Shown: positions 12,293-24,985, counted from the first letter of the stretch. The stretch is DNA of 64,000 nt from Coenobita brevimanus (GCA_032717465.1 CM064664.1:4118804-4182803), one strand, 5' to 3'. Notes: generated by a model from the letters alone, not told the origin. Numbers and translations: made by a program.

Positions 12293-15200
12293 AAAATCAT
12301 TATCATCATCATCACCATCCGGACCTCCTTTCCCACCCAAGGGCAGGGTGAGGAGTAGCCAAGTCCAGACAGCCCAAATTTGCCCAATCCAATAGGCCAA
12401 ACTTCCATTCACTCATCATTCAATTCACTGGATCCTGGCTTTATTGGATACGTCAAAAACATTCAACACGTTCTGTAGCTTCACATAAACCTGTCCAATT
12501 GAGTCAGTCTAGACGCTGCCATGTTAAAAAGGGGTGCCGAAATCCCTGATCATGCACTTTTCCTCACAACATTCATGCAGCCAGCTCGATCTCTTGTCAG
12601 TTCAGTAGCCTCACCGACTTCCAAACCTCTCTTCCTCACACACTCATCCAGCATATCTCTCCACCTTCTCCTTGGCCTACCTGGTCTCCTTCCTGCTTCA
12701 AATTCGCTTAGATATACCTTTTCCACCATTCTATTGTTATCCATTCTCTCCACATGACCATACCATCTCAGTACATTCTCTTCGATTCTTGTGTCCACCG
12801 ACTTCCACACTCCACACCTTCCACGAATCACATTATTTCGTATCCTATCCACCCTCTGTACTCCACATACATTCCTCAGCAGTCCCATCTCTACTGCTCT
12901 TACTCTTCACTGTTCATTTTCATGCCAAACCATAGTCTCACATCCAAATGTTAAAGTTGACACTGACACTCCCTCATATAACTCTCGTCCAGCTGCAACA
13001 TTCAAGTCTCTGTTTCTTATCAAGGCCTTCATTCCTTGTGTCACTCTACTTTCAACTTTTTTTGCTCATTTTCCTCTCTTTTCTATCACTGTACTCAGGT
13101 AATTGAACTCTCAGCAATTCCAGTGTCTCTCCATTCACTGTAACATCACACTGGGAGTCACCTTCTCTCAATAACCATCACATTTCTCTTTTCTCCATTT
13201 ATTCTCAAGGCACGACGCTCGCAGACATCAGCAAAACTCTGCACTAGGCTAACAAGTCCTTGTCCGGTACTTGCAAGGAGTACTGAATCATCAGCATACA
13301 ACAAATTTGAGATATTTCATCTATCAACATTCATTACCAAAGCCATCCCTCTCTCCATTACTCGTGTTTTCAATTCTTTCATCACTCCATCCATAATATA
13401 TATTGAATAACCATGTGGACATCACACAACCTAGTCGCACGCCCACACCGATCGTGAACCATTCACTTGGATGCCCTTTAACCCTTACATATGCTTCGCT
13501 ACCATCATAAAAACTCTTGACGGCAACTAGCAGCTTACCATCTACACCATACATGCGCAAAACTTTCCACAGTCCCTCTCTGTCTACACTGTCGTATACT
13601 TTTTCCAGATCCATGAATGCCACAAACACCTTATGGTCCTTCTCCCAAGCCTTCTCTGCTATCTGTCTCACTGCAAATACTTGATCCACACATCCTCTGC
13701 CACTCCTAAAACCACCCTGTTCATGACTCACTAGGACTTCTTATATCTCTCTTACTTTCTCTATAATAAATCTTCTGTATACCTTCCCTACCACACTCAA
13801 TAAACTTATGCCACGATAATTCTTGCTCTCATATCGCTCACCTTTATATTTTTGTACAGGGGTACAATCACAGCCTTTTTCCACTTTGCAGGCAGTTTCA
13901 CTCATCCATGCCTTCTTACATATTATCTTCAACAAACACTTCATTCCACTATCTCCACTACATTTAAGCATCTCTGCATACACCTCATCAACCCCAGCTG
14001 CTTTCCCATCTTTCAGTCGCTTCACAGCGCTCTTCACCTGTGCGAGTGTCACGTCTGCTGGCACTGCATTCCTTCTCTGCACACCCCCTAAACCAATCAT
14101 GTTTACAGCCGCTCTACTCTCTCTATTCCCATTCATCAGGCTTTCAAAATATTCTTTCCATCTGGTCCTTACTTCACCTCCATGGGTCAATAATATACCA
14201 CCTGCATCCTTCACACCATCACATTTCTTTCCACTTTCACTTGTACATTTCTGCACATCTTTCCAGAATAACTTCCTATATTCAGAGTAGTTTGCATTCA
14301 TTCTTCTTCCCAGATTATCATTTAGCTCCTTCTTTTTCCTCTTCACTAATCTCTTTACATGCTTCTTGCTCTAAATATACTCAGTTCTTATTTCAACTGA
14401 ACCCCTATGCTGGACCCACTTTAGCCACTTCTTCCTCTTTTCCTCCACTGCTCTCTTAACCTCCTCATCCCACCATACCATACCGTTCCTTTTTGTTGAT
14501 ACTCTTGCCACACCACACCTCTTTAGCATTCCTAACTAAGCAATCCATATATGCATCCCACAGGCTCTCCAGATCCATTTCATTCCAGTTCAGTGATTCT
14601 AACTCCTCCTCTTCTTTGGTACTGAAATCATCTGCCATTTCTTTGATTCTCAGCTTCTCAACTTTCGGTCTTTCTGCCTGACTGCTCCTCTCTCACTTGA
14701 TCCACCTTACTCCTCTCAGCTTGATCTTGCATACCTCAATCGTATGATCTGACAGACCTCCACATCATCCTCTCACGGCCCTCGTATCAGCAACCATTTC
14801 CATCATCGATCTCTCTACGAGCACGTAATTAGTCAGGCTTCTTTCAACATGATCCCCATTTCCACTATACCGTGTATAGTTAGGTGCAGCTTTGTGTTTG
14901 AAATACAAGTCACAAATGCACAACCTCCTCTCCTGACAGATATCCTTTAGTCGCTTCCCATTATCATTTTCTCATGATACTCCAAAACAACCCATTATGC
15001 CATCCTCAGGACCAGTACCTACTATTCCATTCATATCCCCCATTACGATCACTTTACAGCTCCTGGGCATTTCTCCCACTACTTCATCCAGATCATCCTT
15101 GAACCTGTCTTTCTCTCTCCTATCATCACACGGTGCATACGCTACAATCAACACCACTTTCACCTTCTCAAAAATGAACTTGACATACATACACCTCAAG

Positions 15201-15320
15201 CTGACACATTTGTAGTCTCTCATTCCACTCTGTCTCACCTCATTCATCAACAAAGCAACTCGTTCCTAGCATCTTCCTTGCCCATTCATTCCCAAACTTA
15301 CACATTTCACGTATGAATAA
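12293..15320 (-). pseudogene. RTE-like non-LTR retrotransposon, copy RTE2 (different subfamily)
   Basis: This is a second RTE element on the minus strand, clearly diverged from RTE1. Visible from 5' to 3' are an endonuclease piece (VIVMGDMNGIVGTGPEDGIM near 14995-15060), a linker and RT start (GKAAGVDEVYAEML near 13960-14005; YRGISLLSVVGKVY near 13780-13820), FRSGRGCVDQVFAVRQ near 13665-13710, FMDLEKVYDSVDREG near 13575-13620, and a catalytic LLYADDSVLLAS near 13265-13305 with both aspartates intact. A C-terminal domain with LRWYGHVERMDNNRM lies near 12740-12785. Frameshifts separate the blocks. The 3' UTR (12300-12545) ends in a GAT/ATG run against the TG microsatellite. The endonuclease N-terminus is eroded. 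Confidence 0.83.
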
Positions 15321-15329
15321 ATAAATAAA

Positions 15330-15393
15330 TAGAGAGAGAGAGAGAGAGAGAGAGACATTATTTATATATCTATATATATATCTACATCTTTAG

Positions 15394-15429
<36 letters not shown>

Positions 15430-15492
15430 ATATATGTTTATCTCTGTCACTGTCTCTGTCTCTGTCTGTCTGTCTGTCAGTCTCTCTCTCTC

Positions 15493-15553
<61 letters not shown>
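15330..15553. repeat. GA, TATC, CTGT and TA microsatellite cluster
   Basis: A GA run lies near 15332-15354, TATC units near 15393-15428, CTGT/TCTC units near 15446-15492 and a TA run near 15496-15550. No coding content is seen. Confidence 0.95.
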
Positions 15554-15555
<2 letters not shown>

Positions 15556-16322
15556 GGTCATTTTTGGTCCAGTCGGGAAGAGGATCGTGGATAAATGATC
15601 CGTTGCTGGAACTGGCCCGTGAAGTATTAGGTTTTTGGTAATTAGTCCTAAATGCGAACATAAGTCTATAAAATATTAAAGATAGATCCCGATGGCAAAT
15701 GATTTTTATGAAGACTTTCCACAACCCTGTGGAAAGTTAAATTTTTCTAGTGATTATTATTATTATTATCACTTAAGAGAAAGTCGATATTTCAAATTCT
15801 GTTTGGGCTGGAGTTTTGTAGCTTGGTCAACTTAGTGAGCCTTCCACTTTTTTTTACCAAAAACGGCGGCAATCCGTCAACCGGTTTTCCGGATTTTACC
15901 CCGAACACAGAAAAGTGATTCAGCCATCCTATCTCAAGAACCGCTTAAGCTAGGAAGCTATAATTTTACTGAAACATAGACTGAAGGCAGTCACAGTACA
16001 GGAAGAAATATGGTGCAACACGGTTGATTATTCTCTGAGATCGGCTGAGTTAAAAAAAAAAAAAAAAAAAAAGGAGCTCTTCCCTATATTCTGCATGCCA
16101 CCTGATTTTCTATGAAGGATTTAAGCTACAGCCACCAAACTTGGTCGACTAACTGACTATAATGCCTAAGGTGACATGCACAATATCAGTGATCTTGGCT
16201 TCAAGGTCCCCTTGTAGCTCGGCTTCTGGTAGGTAATGGCTATGGGAAAATTTTCTTTATCAAAATATTCTTTGGAAAATGTTGCCGTGTTATAGTTATT
16301 ATTATTATCATTATTATTGCGT
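15554..16322. other. Unassigned AT-rich DNA
   Basis: I see no gene or recognisable element here. It contains an A run near 16052-16073 and short ATT runs near 15757-15770 and 16298-16319. Confidence 0.6.
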
Positions 16323-16920
16323 TTAAGTAACTGGGTGGTGTGATGAGTAAGGATGGAAGTTTTGAGGGTGAAGTGCTTGAAAGGGTGAAACAGGGAAGAA
16401 TGGTTGCTGGTTCCTTGAAAACAGTGATAAGAAACAGGGAAATGAGCATAGAAGTGAAAAAGCTACTACATGACAGTATTGTGATACCAACTGTAACGTA
16501 TGGAAGTGAAGCTTGGACCTTGTTGGATGGACAGAAGTCAAGAGTGAGAGCAGTGGAAATGAGTTATTTGAGAGGAGCATGCGGAGTCACATGGAGAGAC
16601 AGACTGACAAATGAGGAAATGAAAAACGCATTGTGCTGTGGATGTGGATGTGATTGGAAGCGTTAGGAGAAACACACTGACGTGGTTTGGACATGTGGAG
16701 AGGATGGGGAGCGAGAGACTGACGAGGAGAGTGAATGTGAGTGAGGTGGAGGGAGGAGAGGGAGGGGGAGGTCAAGGATGAGATGGAGGGATGGAGAGGT
16801 ATATGAGAGAGGGGGGTGTGAGCTGGAAGAAGGGCAATGAAATGGCAGGGGACAGGGCAACATGGAGGCGATTTGTTTGTGGCCACCCCTACGGGACTAT
16901 GGTGTCTGGCAATAGATAGG
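16323..16920 (+). pseudogene. RTE-like element, 3' fragment, copy RTE3
   Basis: This 5'-truncated fragment codes only for the end of an RTE protein: VTYGSEAWTLLDGQKSR near 16495-16545, SYLRGACGVTWRDRLTNEE near 16562-16618, then, after a frameshift, WFGHVERMGSERL near 16687-16725 and a basic Gly-rich tail. It ends in TAGA units and then an AAT-type microsatellite. The motif order (YGSEAW, LR..CGVTWRDR, WFGHVERM) is the same as in RTE1 and RTE2, but the sequence differs, so this is a third RTE subfamily. Confidence 0.8.
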
Positions 16921-16929
16921 TAGATAGAT

Positions 16930-16988
16930 CATCATTATTATTTTTAATAATAATAATAATAATAATAATGATAATAATAATAATAATG

Positions 16989-17019
<31 letters not shown>

Positions 17020-17030
17020 ATAATAATAAC

Positions 17031-17072
<42 letters not shown>

Positions 17073-17140
17073 TATTATTATTATTATTTGAATTAGTATT
17101 AGTATTAATATTACTATTACCATTACTATTATTCTGTGGA
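16930..17140. repeat. AAT/ATT trinucleotide microsatellite
   Basis: AAT units run from about 16948 to 17070 with a few interruptions, switching to ATT units at about 17071-17090 and degenerate ATT/ACT units to about 17133. The switch makes a potential long hairpin. Confidence 0.97.
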
Positions 17141-19805
17141 AAGGAAACTGACCTATGGGAATATAGGTCTCCTGTGGAAACTTAATTAGTTGAGGAATTT
17201 CACCCCTGAAGGAAGAAATGTCCATGACGAACATTAGTCCAGATACTGATCTGGTATAAGGGAAACATAAGTTCAGGGGGAGGTATAAGTACCATGTAGA
17301 TAATGGGTTAGTGGCAAAATAATGGTGTGGGTATGAGGCAGATAACTGGACCATGAGGGGAAAAAAAACTTCTGAGGAAACAGGCCAGTGGGGAAAAAGG
17401 ATCCAATGAATAGTTTCACAAGGGATATTATGTACGTGTTGGTTGAGTCCAAGAAGGTTTAGTATGCGACCGACTCATATGTGAGTGAAAATTACCTGAT
17501 TATCATGGAGGAATTACCATACATGCAAATAGGTATATGTGTGCACTGAATGTGTGCGTGTGTATTTTAAGTAACTATACCTGCAAGAGGTGTAAGCAGA
17601 GAGAGCCTTGCATCACATGCAGCGTCAAAGAAGATGACCAGCAGCAGACCATGCTTCATCATCCTTTGGGCCAATATCTGTGACGGCAATCAGCCTTTTA
17701 GCAACGTGGAAAGTTCATGTATCTGTCATGCAATACTCCTTCCCTCATCAGTAGATAGGGGTCTGGAGCCACGATACTAAGTACAGGCATTTAAGGCAAG
17801 GGTGACAAACCTCGTTAAGCCCGAGTGGCATCGTTTTAGCAATGATCCCGAAACAACCCTCAGACTGAAACCCTTATGGTTCTTGTACAAAACCCAATAG
17901 ACCAGAAAGCGTCGATTTGGTTACATAGTTACCACCCATCATGGTATATGTTTCCCTAGATCAGAAGTAACCATTTGACTTGTCACTTGAGTAGAGTCAC
18001 CAAAAAGATGCATTACATGGAGGAAATGGATGGTGGCCATGCCCACCTACCACATAGTTTGTAAAAAATATATATCGCATTGGAAGTGTAATAAGAAATA
18101 TTTCAAAGGGCCCCCAAATGTATATTAGTGTAAAGGTTCATATCCATGTAATGCACTTCTACAATAAATTAATAATTGCATTTTCTTCTTTTTTCTTCTA
18201 GTTGTTGTCACTTCTATAAATACTGGCTTTGAAGCCGAAGACGAAATCCCTATTTATGCCAAGGAGGATGTTCCCAAAAACACTGACAAAACCAACAAAA
18301 GCGTGTACAATCCCCTCCATACTCTTATCCTCTTACCCCATCTGTGTCCTTTGTTTGCTCAGTGCAGGTGTATGACAAAACAGATCACTGTCATAACACC
18401 AGATCACCTTTGGGAAGGATGTGAACTGGGGTGGGTAATCATGATAAACGTGAACACCCCCCTTGCCCCTGACACAAAAAGCCTTTTCACATTCATCTTC
18501 AAAGCTGGTGTTATGACAAGGCTGGGGAGTTTGCATTTAGTTACAGTAGCTCCATACCAAAAGGATGGAAAGAGGTAATAAAACAACATAGTTTCCATTT
18601 TGTAAAGTTTAATACTTGAGGGGAACATATACACTGAGGATCACGGACTATAGCTCGCAAGCTAGGTATAGCATTGCTCATTTCATCTGACATGTTCACT
18701 ATATTTTTTTTTTCACTGTTTCCCTTTTTTTTATGTGGACAACGTGTGTAAGAGATAAATTTTTCAGTGCCTGATTTGACACAAGGCATGTGCGTGGTTA
18801 GGGGTCCAAGGGCCATGTCATCATATTGATGGATCGCATAGCACACAAGAGACATACAGTTGCCACACATTAATTTTCACCTTTTCGCATATCACGCGTA
18901 TTTTTTTTTTATTTTTTTTTCATAGTAATTCGTTTGCACTGATTTAACTGTTTTTTCTTTGTCTCCCAAGATTACAAACAAACCGAAGATATAATCTTGT
19001 GATAGAGAGCACAAGGGAGCGGTACCGCACTGCCTCTGGTGATGACTGGACGCCTGCTGCCCTCCTTATCCAGTGGTGAGTTGGAGCACATTGCACAGGC
19101 GTCTCCTAACTGGTATGGAGTAGCATGACAGCGAGAGAAAGCGCAAGCATCATTTCCGTGAGGGTATGGAGCGCAGTGTTATTTTTCTTGGTTATTGCCT
19201 GGGAAGACGCTTACTTCTATGCATGGGGGATCCCCCAGGGCGTGATTTATGTAGGTTATGATGAAGGACGATGCTGAACTTCACTGGCCACCTCTCTGTG
19301 TAAGTGAGAGTGAGTGTGTGTATGAAGAAATGCCAGGGATGCTGCAATTCCCCGAAGGCTGTGTTTACGGGTCATTTACCAAGTCTGCTTCTGCTATTAT
19401 TTCACGGGTGATAGTAGAGTCTACTAGTACACTCTCTGCTAAGCATAGAGTGCCCTCACTGAAAAAGGGGGCACCCGAATCTGCACAGAACAATGTCTCT
19501 CTCGAGTCTGCGCCTACTGAAACTTCCAGGCACTACTTAAGCACTGCTACTGGGAATAGATGATGGTGGACAGTATGTATCCTACAAGCTGGGATTGTGA
19601 AAGGAGCAAGCCTGAAGTCTTCTTTCTCGTTTTTTGCAAGCGTCCTTGGAGATGGCACTAGGGACACCGCCAAGCCATCCTGTGCAAAGATAGTGCATCC
19701 TGGGAACTGTATAAATTAAGACAGTCCCCACCGTGCCTTTCGTCTGCACCAAACTCGATAGAAACTAGAAAGCAACAGAGCACATACCTTCACCACTGCC
19801 ATTGC
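17141..19805. other. Unassigned DNA, no supported gene
   Basis: I see no recognisable element. The longest notable frame is 19258-19563 on the plus strand (101 codons, Ser/Thr-rich, no domain I recognise), and a 91-codon plus-strand frame at 18303-18578 also matches nothing I know. Neither has support beyond being open, so I do not call them genes. Confidence 0.5.
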
Positions 19806-20372
19806 CATTAAAAAGGATCCGGATCCGGATCCGTGGATATAGGATCCGGATCCGAATCCACCACAAAATTTAATCAGTTCTTTCTTGGTCCATGGCCCAC
19901 TTTTCCACAAATTTCACTGAAAATCATTGAGAACTTTTGGAGATGTTGTGCGGGATACTCCGGATTCGGTCCGCCCCTAATTCCACAATTTCTTCCTTGG
20001 CCAATGGCCCACCCTTTCACTAAATTTCACCATAATCCGTTCACAAGTTTCTGAGTAATCCCGGAGCCGGAGCCGTGGATACAGGATCTGGATACGACCC
20101 GAAATTTAATCAAATCTTTCTTGGTCCTTGGCGTACCTTTCCACAAAATTTCGTTGAAATTCATTGAGAACTTTGGAGAATTTTGTAAGGGATACTCTGG
20201 CTCCGTATCTATCCCAAAATTTAATCATGTAATCTTTCGCCCATGGCACACACTTCCACAATATTTCGTCAAAATCTATTCATAACTTTTAGAATAATCC
20301 TGCTAACAGACAGGCAGACAGGCAGACAAACAAACAAACCAATGCAGGGTAAAACATAATCTCCTTGGTGGA
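19806..20372. repeat. Degenerate tandem array of about 113-bp units with GGATCC hexamers
   Basis: At 19816-19860 GGATCC repeats several times. Four related units of roughly 110-120 bp follow, starting near 19866, 19979, 20100 and 20217. Each carries a version of AATTTAATCA...CTTTCTTGG...CCATGGC...TTCCACAAATTTC...ATTGAGAACTT. Alternate units end in GGATAC/GGATCTGGA-like segments. The array ends with CAGACAGGCAGACAAACAAA and CTCCTTGGTGGAGGTTA, an end I recognise as common in dispersed repeats of marine invertebrates. I see no coding capacity. Confidence 0.75.
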
Positions 20373-23300
20373 GGTTATGACAGGACTTGGGACTCTGCCA
20401 TTAAAGGGCCCCTCTATTCCGCTCAGAAACAGAGGAAAGCAGTCCAGAGGGATTGGTGGAGGAGGCCCACAATGTTCAGAGTATATCCTCCACGATATTT
20501 GGCAGAGGACAGAACCCACTAGAGAAATATCATGCATAAAAAAAATCAATGTTGCTCGGAGCTTCTCTGTTAGGGGTTGGTGAGGCACTCTGTCCCCAGA
20601 GACAATGGGTTGGGGCTTACCCTTTGCAGCACTCTGGTACTAGGACCAGTTTTCTCACAATCAAGGCTGAAATCGCTAACTACGGTTAGGAGAACTTTGG
20701 TTGCAGGTGAGGGAAACAGGTATGTGAGTGTCGGCTTCATCCAGTCCTCCTCTATCGCATTTGGGCCACTTGTCGGCATACAATGCACCTTGGATAGGTG
20801 GAACAGTGTCTTTGGTGAAAAAGAGGTTCACCTGCATGTGGCCATACCTGAGAACCAATGAGTTCAATATAACCAGACAGTCCATTCAACTGAGGCTAAC
20901 TTAATCCAGGAATGTGCATTGGCCCTCTGGTTCTTCTCCCCAGAAACTTCTGAGCCAACAGGTACCAACAGCAATGGTAAGTTAGCCACTGAATTTGTTC
21001 TGTCTTTGGCAGGAAGGGCTCAGACCTTGACATGCCATACTATTTCATGCAATGCACTGCCAGTTGGTTGTGCCTTTGCATTACCCCTTCTTCTCTGATG
21101 TTTATGCACTTGACACAGTCTTTGTCCAAGTCCCCAGTTGTTGGTACCCCACTCATGACATAATGCCCTCCCAAGTCTTAGGCATTGGTTACAATCGTAG
21201 GAGTCTGGCACCATCCATCATCAAAGTAGCCTCCTGAGGCTGGCAGGGACTGGATGGAGCATGTCTCCTGTGCAACATCCTTTCTCCTGGGATCATCATT
21301 ACCTTCTGTGGTAGGTGGTAGTGGCACAACTTGCGAAGTTCAGTGCCCACAGCAGTGGCTCCCCATGTCATCATGACTTCAGGTTGGCATGAACTGTCCT
21401 AAACAATTTTCCCGAAGGCAACATGCACTGTCTGGGGAAAAACGAACTCACACTTACCCAGTGTTCTACTCCAAACCTAACCAGATTACTTGCTTCACAG
21501 GGTTCAACAAAGATTTTCCATACTGATTTTGAAGTCGAGCTCCTCAGATGACTTAATTACTTGGCTTGAATTTTCTGGACACTCCTCCTTGGTGGCTGCT
21601 GCAAGAAGCCAGTCGTTGAGATACTTTAATACAGTGATCCCATCTGTCACCATATGATGCACCAGCACCTTTGTTAGTCTGATGAAGACACGATGAGCTA
21701 GGCAAAGACCGATAGGCCAACATGTTGACTGGTGAGTAAGTAACCCTTCTAGATCAGTGCTTGTTTTGTGACACTCTTTTGCTAGCGTTAACTTTTAAAG
21801 AGTAGGGACCTTTGTGCCGTTTTGTCATGATGAATGTGTTCAGTGATGAGGCTTGTGCCTTATCGTCCAGTCTGGTACACTTGGAGAGCTAGTAGTGATG
21901 AGGAGAAGACGATCTCTGCAGCATGAGAAAGGTTAGAGCAGAGAGCAGGAGGTGTATGGCACGTGGGAGGCAAGTATATGCCTCCTCTACGTATGCATCC
22001 AGGGGCTGGTTAGGAGAAAAGGGAACCTCCCAGATGATTGCTTCCCTTGCCACTCACTCCTTCGTGATGAACGCCATGTTTCTCACATTAATGCAGTTTG
22101 TCACTGTCTGCAATGGAGATTAACAGCAAGTCATTTAAACTATTGTTGAAACTGAGACGCGAGTACCAGCACAGAACCTGAGTAATTAGATGACAGTTTC
22201 ACCACTCTTCGCTTACACCGGGAACTGAGTAGGCATGACACTATGAGGAACTATGTAAGAGTCACTCCATTCCTCCAGGCATGGCAGGAAGTAGGCTGGT
22301 GACAATGACTACTCTGAGAACACTGTCCCCTTCCAAATGTCCTGGTTGTGTAATTCCCACTTGGCCCAGGAAAAGGAAAGCATCACCATCAATGCTGGTA
22401 GTGTTGTCCTCTGAAACCATTAGTTGTCCAATGCCATCTTCTGCAGTGGAAGGTACGGCAGTTACCTCACCACTGTAGGTGTCTGTGATGGCTGTGGTAT
22501 TGGATGTTAAAGGCCCTTCTCTCGCTTGCACCATCGTAAGCCAGATAGGGAGGAACTGGACTTCCATGGATTCCTTCACCATTAAGACCCATCATTGTTC
22601 TATGTTCTGGCATTCTGGTAATGATCTGTCCAAATGCTCCATGGAAATTTTGATGGATAAGACTTGCACAAGCAGCTTCCAACCCTTCAGGACTAACTGC
22701 CAGTTAACCCCTTAAACGCGGCCGTGTACAGTAGTTTTTTCCCCCGAGTGGCGGGGTTGTATCGCGGTCAGAGTACCTGTAGGAAAATATTCGCCAAAAA
22801 TCAGAGATTAACCCTAGAACATTATACTTGGTATGGCAGATAGTACTTACATTCAGCTTTCTCCAGAGACAGGTGTTGAGCCTTCGTGGACTACCCAAGG
22901 ACTTATGGAGACTTGCAAAGTTGGGTAACCAAATCTTCATTTTCACACCTCCAGCAACCTGGTTTCCCCTCTACCACAGCCTCATTCTGTCACAGTAAAC
23001 TTTATACTACAATGTAAAGGTAGTTAGGATTCCGTATTTGTACAATAAGCACTGAAAATAAGGCTAAAATCAACGGAGCGTACGGCCGACATGCACTGTG
23101 GCGGCGGTCTTCCCGCCACTCAACAAACATTTCCATTTTCACAGCTAAAAACATGTATACTATATTATTTTCAATCATATTACTTCCCAAAAGATCACCA
23201 CGGCGCGCTTTTTATTCTGCCTTACGCCCGCCACTTTATTCTCGTTCCTGTCGGCCGCTTGCACTGACTGGGAAGAGCTAGAACTCGCCATGATGTCACT

Positions 23301-23793
23301 TTGAAAGCCTGCAGTAAACTGACGCTAAACAGGGGCAAACCGTGAGAAAAAAAGCTAGTGTTACAACTGGGGAGACAAGCGTTTCCTAGTAGCATAAACT
23401 GCTTGTGAAAGGAGAGCGCAGATTTACAATTCTGAGCGCTCAGAGCGCTGCCATGTATCACAGCCAGGCTGGCCGGGCCGTGGTGGGGGGGGGACGGGGG
23501 GAAAACGCGATACTTGGCAACAACTGAGGTCAGTAGTACAAAGGTAAAGTATGCTAGTTGTAGCTAGAGGGTGGTGGTACTGATAGACAATACCAGCTGG
23601 AGCCTGTTTGCCCGCGGTTATTCAAAATTTACTAGAATCGCAAACGCTACGATTCGCCATTATGTCCTTTTTGCCAAGCGTCGCAAACGCGACCATCCGC
23701 GTTTAAGAGGTTAAAGCAGGTGGTCTCCGCTAGGTCTGGCTATCTCGTCCTCCTCGTTCCCTTCCTGCTGTGAATGTAAGGGTGTGTAGTTGT
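20373..23793 (-). pseudogene. Decayed DIRS-like retroelement (RT/RNase H region)
   Basis: On the minus strand a DIRS-type RT palm is recognisable: a block near 21640-21720 ending RVFIRLTKVLVHHMVTDGIT, then VLKYLNDWLLAAATKEE near 21595-21635. The hallmark DIRS box is YLDDWL; here its first Asp is Asn, so the copy is inactive. Downstream pieces near 20570-20820 (LTYLFPSPATKVLLTVV, then PLSLGTE) resemble the segment after RNase H in DIRS elements. I could not find the tyrosine recombinase, so that end is missing or too decayed. The likely 5' part, 21900-22703 and 23715-23793, is split by a TTAA MITE. The assignment rests on short motifs. Confidence 0.55.
22704..23714. mobile_element. TTAA-flanked MITE, family P2
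   Basis: This 1011-bp element has TTAA at both ends (22704-22707 and 23711-23714) and imperfect terminal inverted repeats: CCCCTTAAACGCGG on the left, and CCTCTTAAACGCGG when the right end is reversed. No transposase frame is visible. TTAA target choice fits the piggyBac superfamily. The termini differ from family P1, so a different autonomous partner is implied. Confidence 0.8.
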
Positions 23794-24490
23794 TTAACCC
23801 CTTAACCGTGGGGCGTCACTTGCGTGATGCTTGGGAGCAAGAGATCATATCACGGGGCATCACTTTTGTGATTCTGTGTTATTTTGAATTTGCCAGGGCT
23901 TGTATCAAATATCAGTACTACCAGTGTCCAGCTATACTCAGTTCTGCTAATGTCATATGTACTCCCATCCACTGTTGTCAATTTAGGCATTTCTACCCTG
24001 TCCTTGACTCCCCTCCTTATCTCCCCTCCATTACCCTCTCCTCCCGCCTGCCCAGCTGCGCTGGGCTATGCAAATGGTGGACGGATTTTTCCACTTATTT
24101 TATCCATTGAAATGTGCCCTATGCCCTATTCTTATACAAAATAATATATAAAAGAAAGAGAAAAGGTAATTGATACTCCCATACATCTGGAATGGACTAA
24201 TTATCACCTGGCAACACCCCACATGCACTCGTTCGCTAATTTTCCCCTGTTTCTTTCCCCTTGAAATACGCTGTATGACCTATTCTCGTAATAAAAATAT
24301 AAGAAAGGGAAGGAGAAGCCTAAGTGATATTTACATTCACCTGGAACTAACTAATTTATTATGTATTGTCTTGATTTCCTGCCAATCATTTCATAGCATA
24401 TAACTTAGCAGCTGTCACGATGCTGACACTGTCAACCCTTCCCTGCCAATAATACACCACATCATTCAGTTTACTGTCATCTTTCAAGGT
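23794..24490. other. One end of a further TTAA-type element, other end not found
   Basis: TTAACCCCTTAACCGTGGGG begins at 23794, followed by two short related blocks (GGGGCGTCACTTGCGTGATG and GGGGCATCACTTTTGTGAT). This looks like the sub-terminal repeat structure of a TTAA transposon. No matching inverted end appears before the LTR at 24491. The rest is unassigned AT-rich DNA. Confidence 0.4.
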
Positions 24491-24959
24491 GAGAAGTAGA
24501 ATGTATCTGACCGCCTCGCTCCCCAGCCCAGGGAACCAGCACAGGTCAGCAAAATTAGATGCCACTATCTCTCAGACATATGGAGATATGTACTCGAGTA
24601 GGTTTAAATTAAAACTCTACCATGGATATCAATACATCTCAATAAGGCAGTATTAACTGTATATGTAGTATTAACACATATATATTTCCCCAAGACTGAG
24701 ATATATACAGAATTTATTCCCTTCCCTCACTCCTCCTTCAATCTCCCTGTTTAAGTCCAAAAGTGCTAGCCTTAGTATGTCTGATCTCTCTCTCTCCCAC
24801 CACACTCAACAGTGAGGATGAATTTGGTTATTCATCTCAACACTACAATACATATCCATTAAACATGAATAAATGCATTTATGTATATAATATGTATAGC
24901 AGTGTGAAACATAACTCATTGTGGAAGTGATGCCAGAACGAGAACATTGCTCAGCCACA
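24491..24959 (-). repeat. 3' LTR of the Gypsy-like element, truncated
   Basis: This aligns with the right LTR from GAATGTATCTGACCGCCTCG onward, including ATGTAGTATTAACACATATA and AACAGTGAGGATG. On the minus strand it begins TGTGGCT. About 208 bp present in the other LTR (47999-48206) are missing at its outer end, so no target duplication can be checked there. Confidence 0.9.
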
Positions 24960-24985
24960 CCTTTTTGATGTCCCCCTCGACAATG
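24960..24985 (-). promoter_or_regulatory. Putative polypurine tract of the Gypsy-like element
   Basis: On the minus strand GAGGGGGACATCAAAAAGG lies immediately before the TGTGGCT start of the 3' LTR. A purine-rich stretch at that place is where plus-strand DNA synthesis is primed in LTR retroelements. Confidence 0.6.

Noticed and set aside
16930..17140. CRISPR-like array
   Set aside because: It is a simple trinucleotide repeat without spacers, in a eukaryotic context.
16944..17354. Open frame rich in Ile and Tyr
   Set aside because: It is the translation of the AAT/ATT microsatellite.
18303..18578. 91-codon plus-strand frame as a small gene
   Set aside because: No homology I recognise, no codon or context evidence, and the opposite strand is equally open.
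22262..22582. 106-codon minus-strand frame as a host gene
   Set aside because: It lies in the decayed DIRS-like region and has no recognisable domain.
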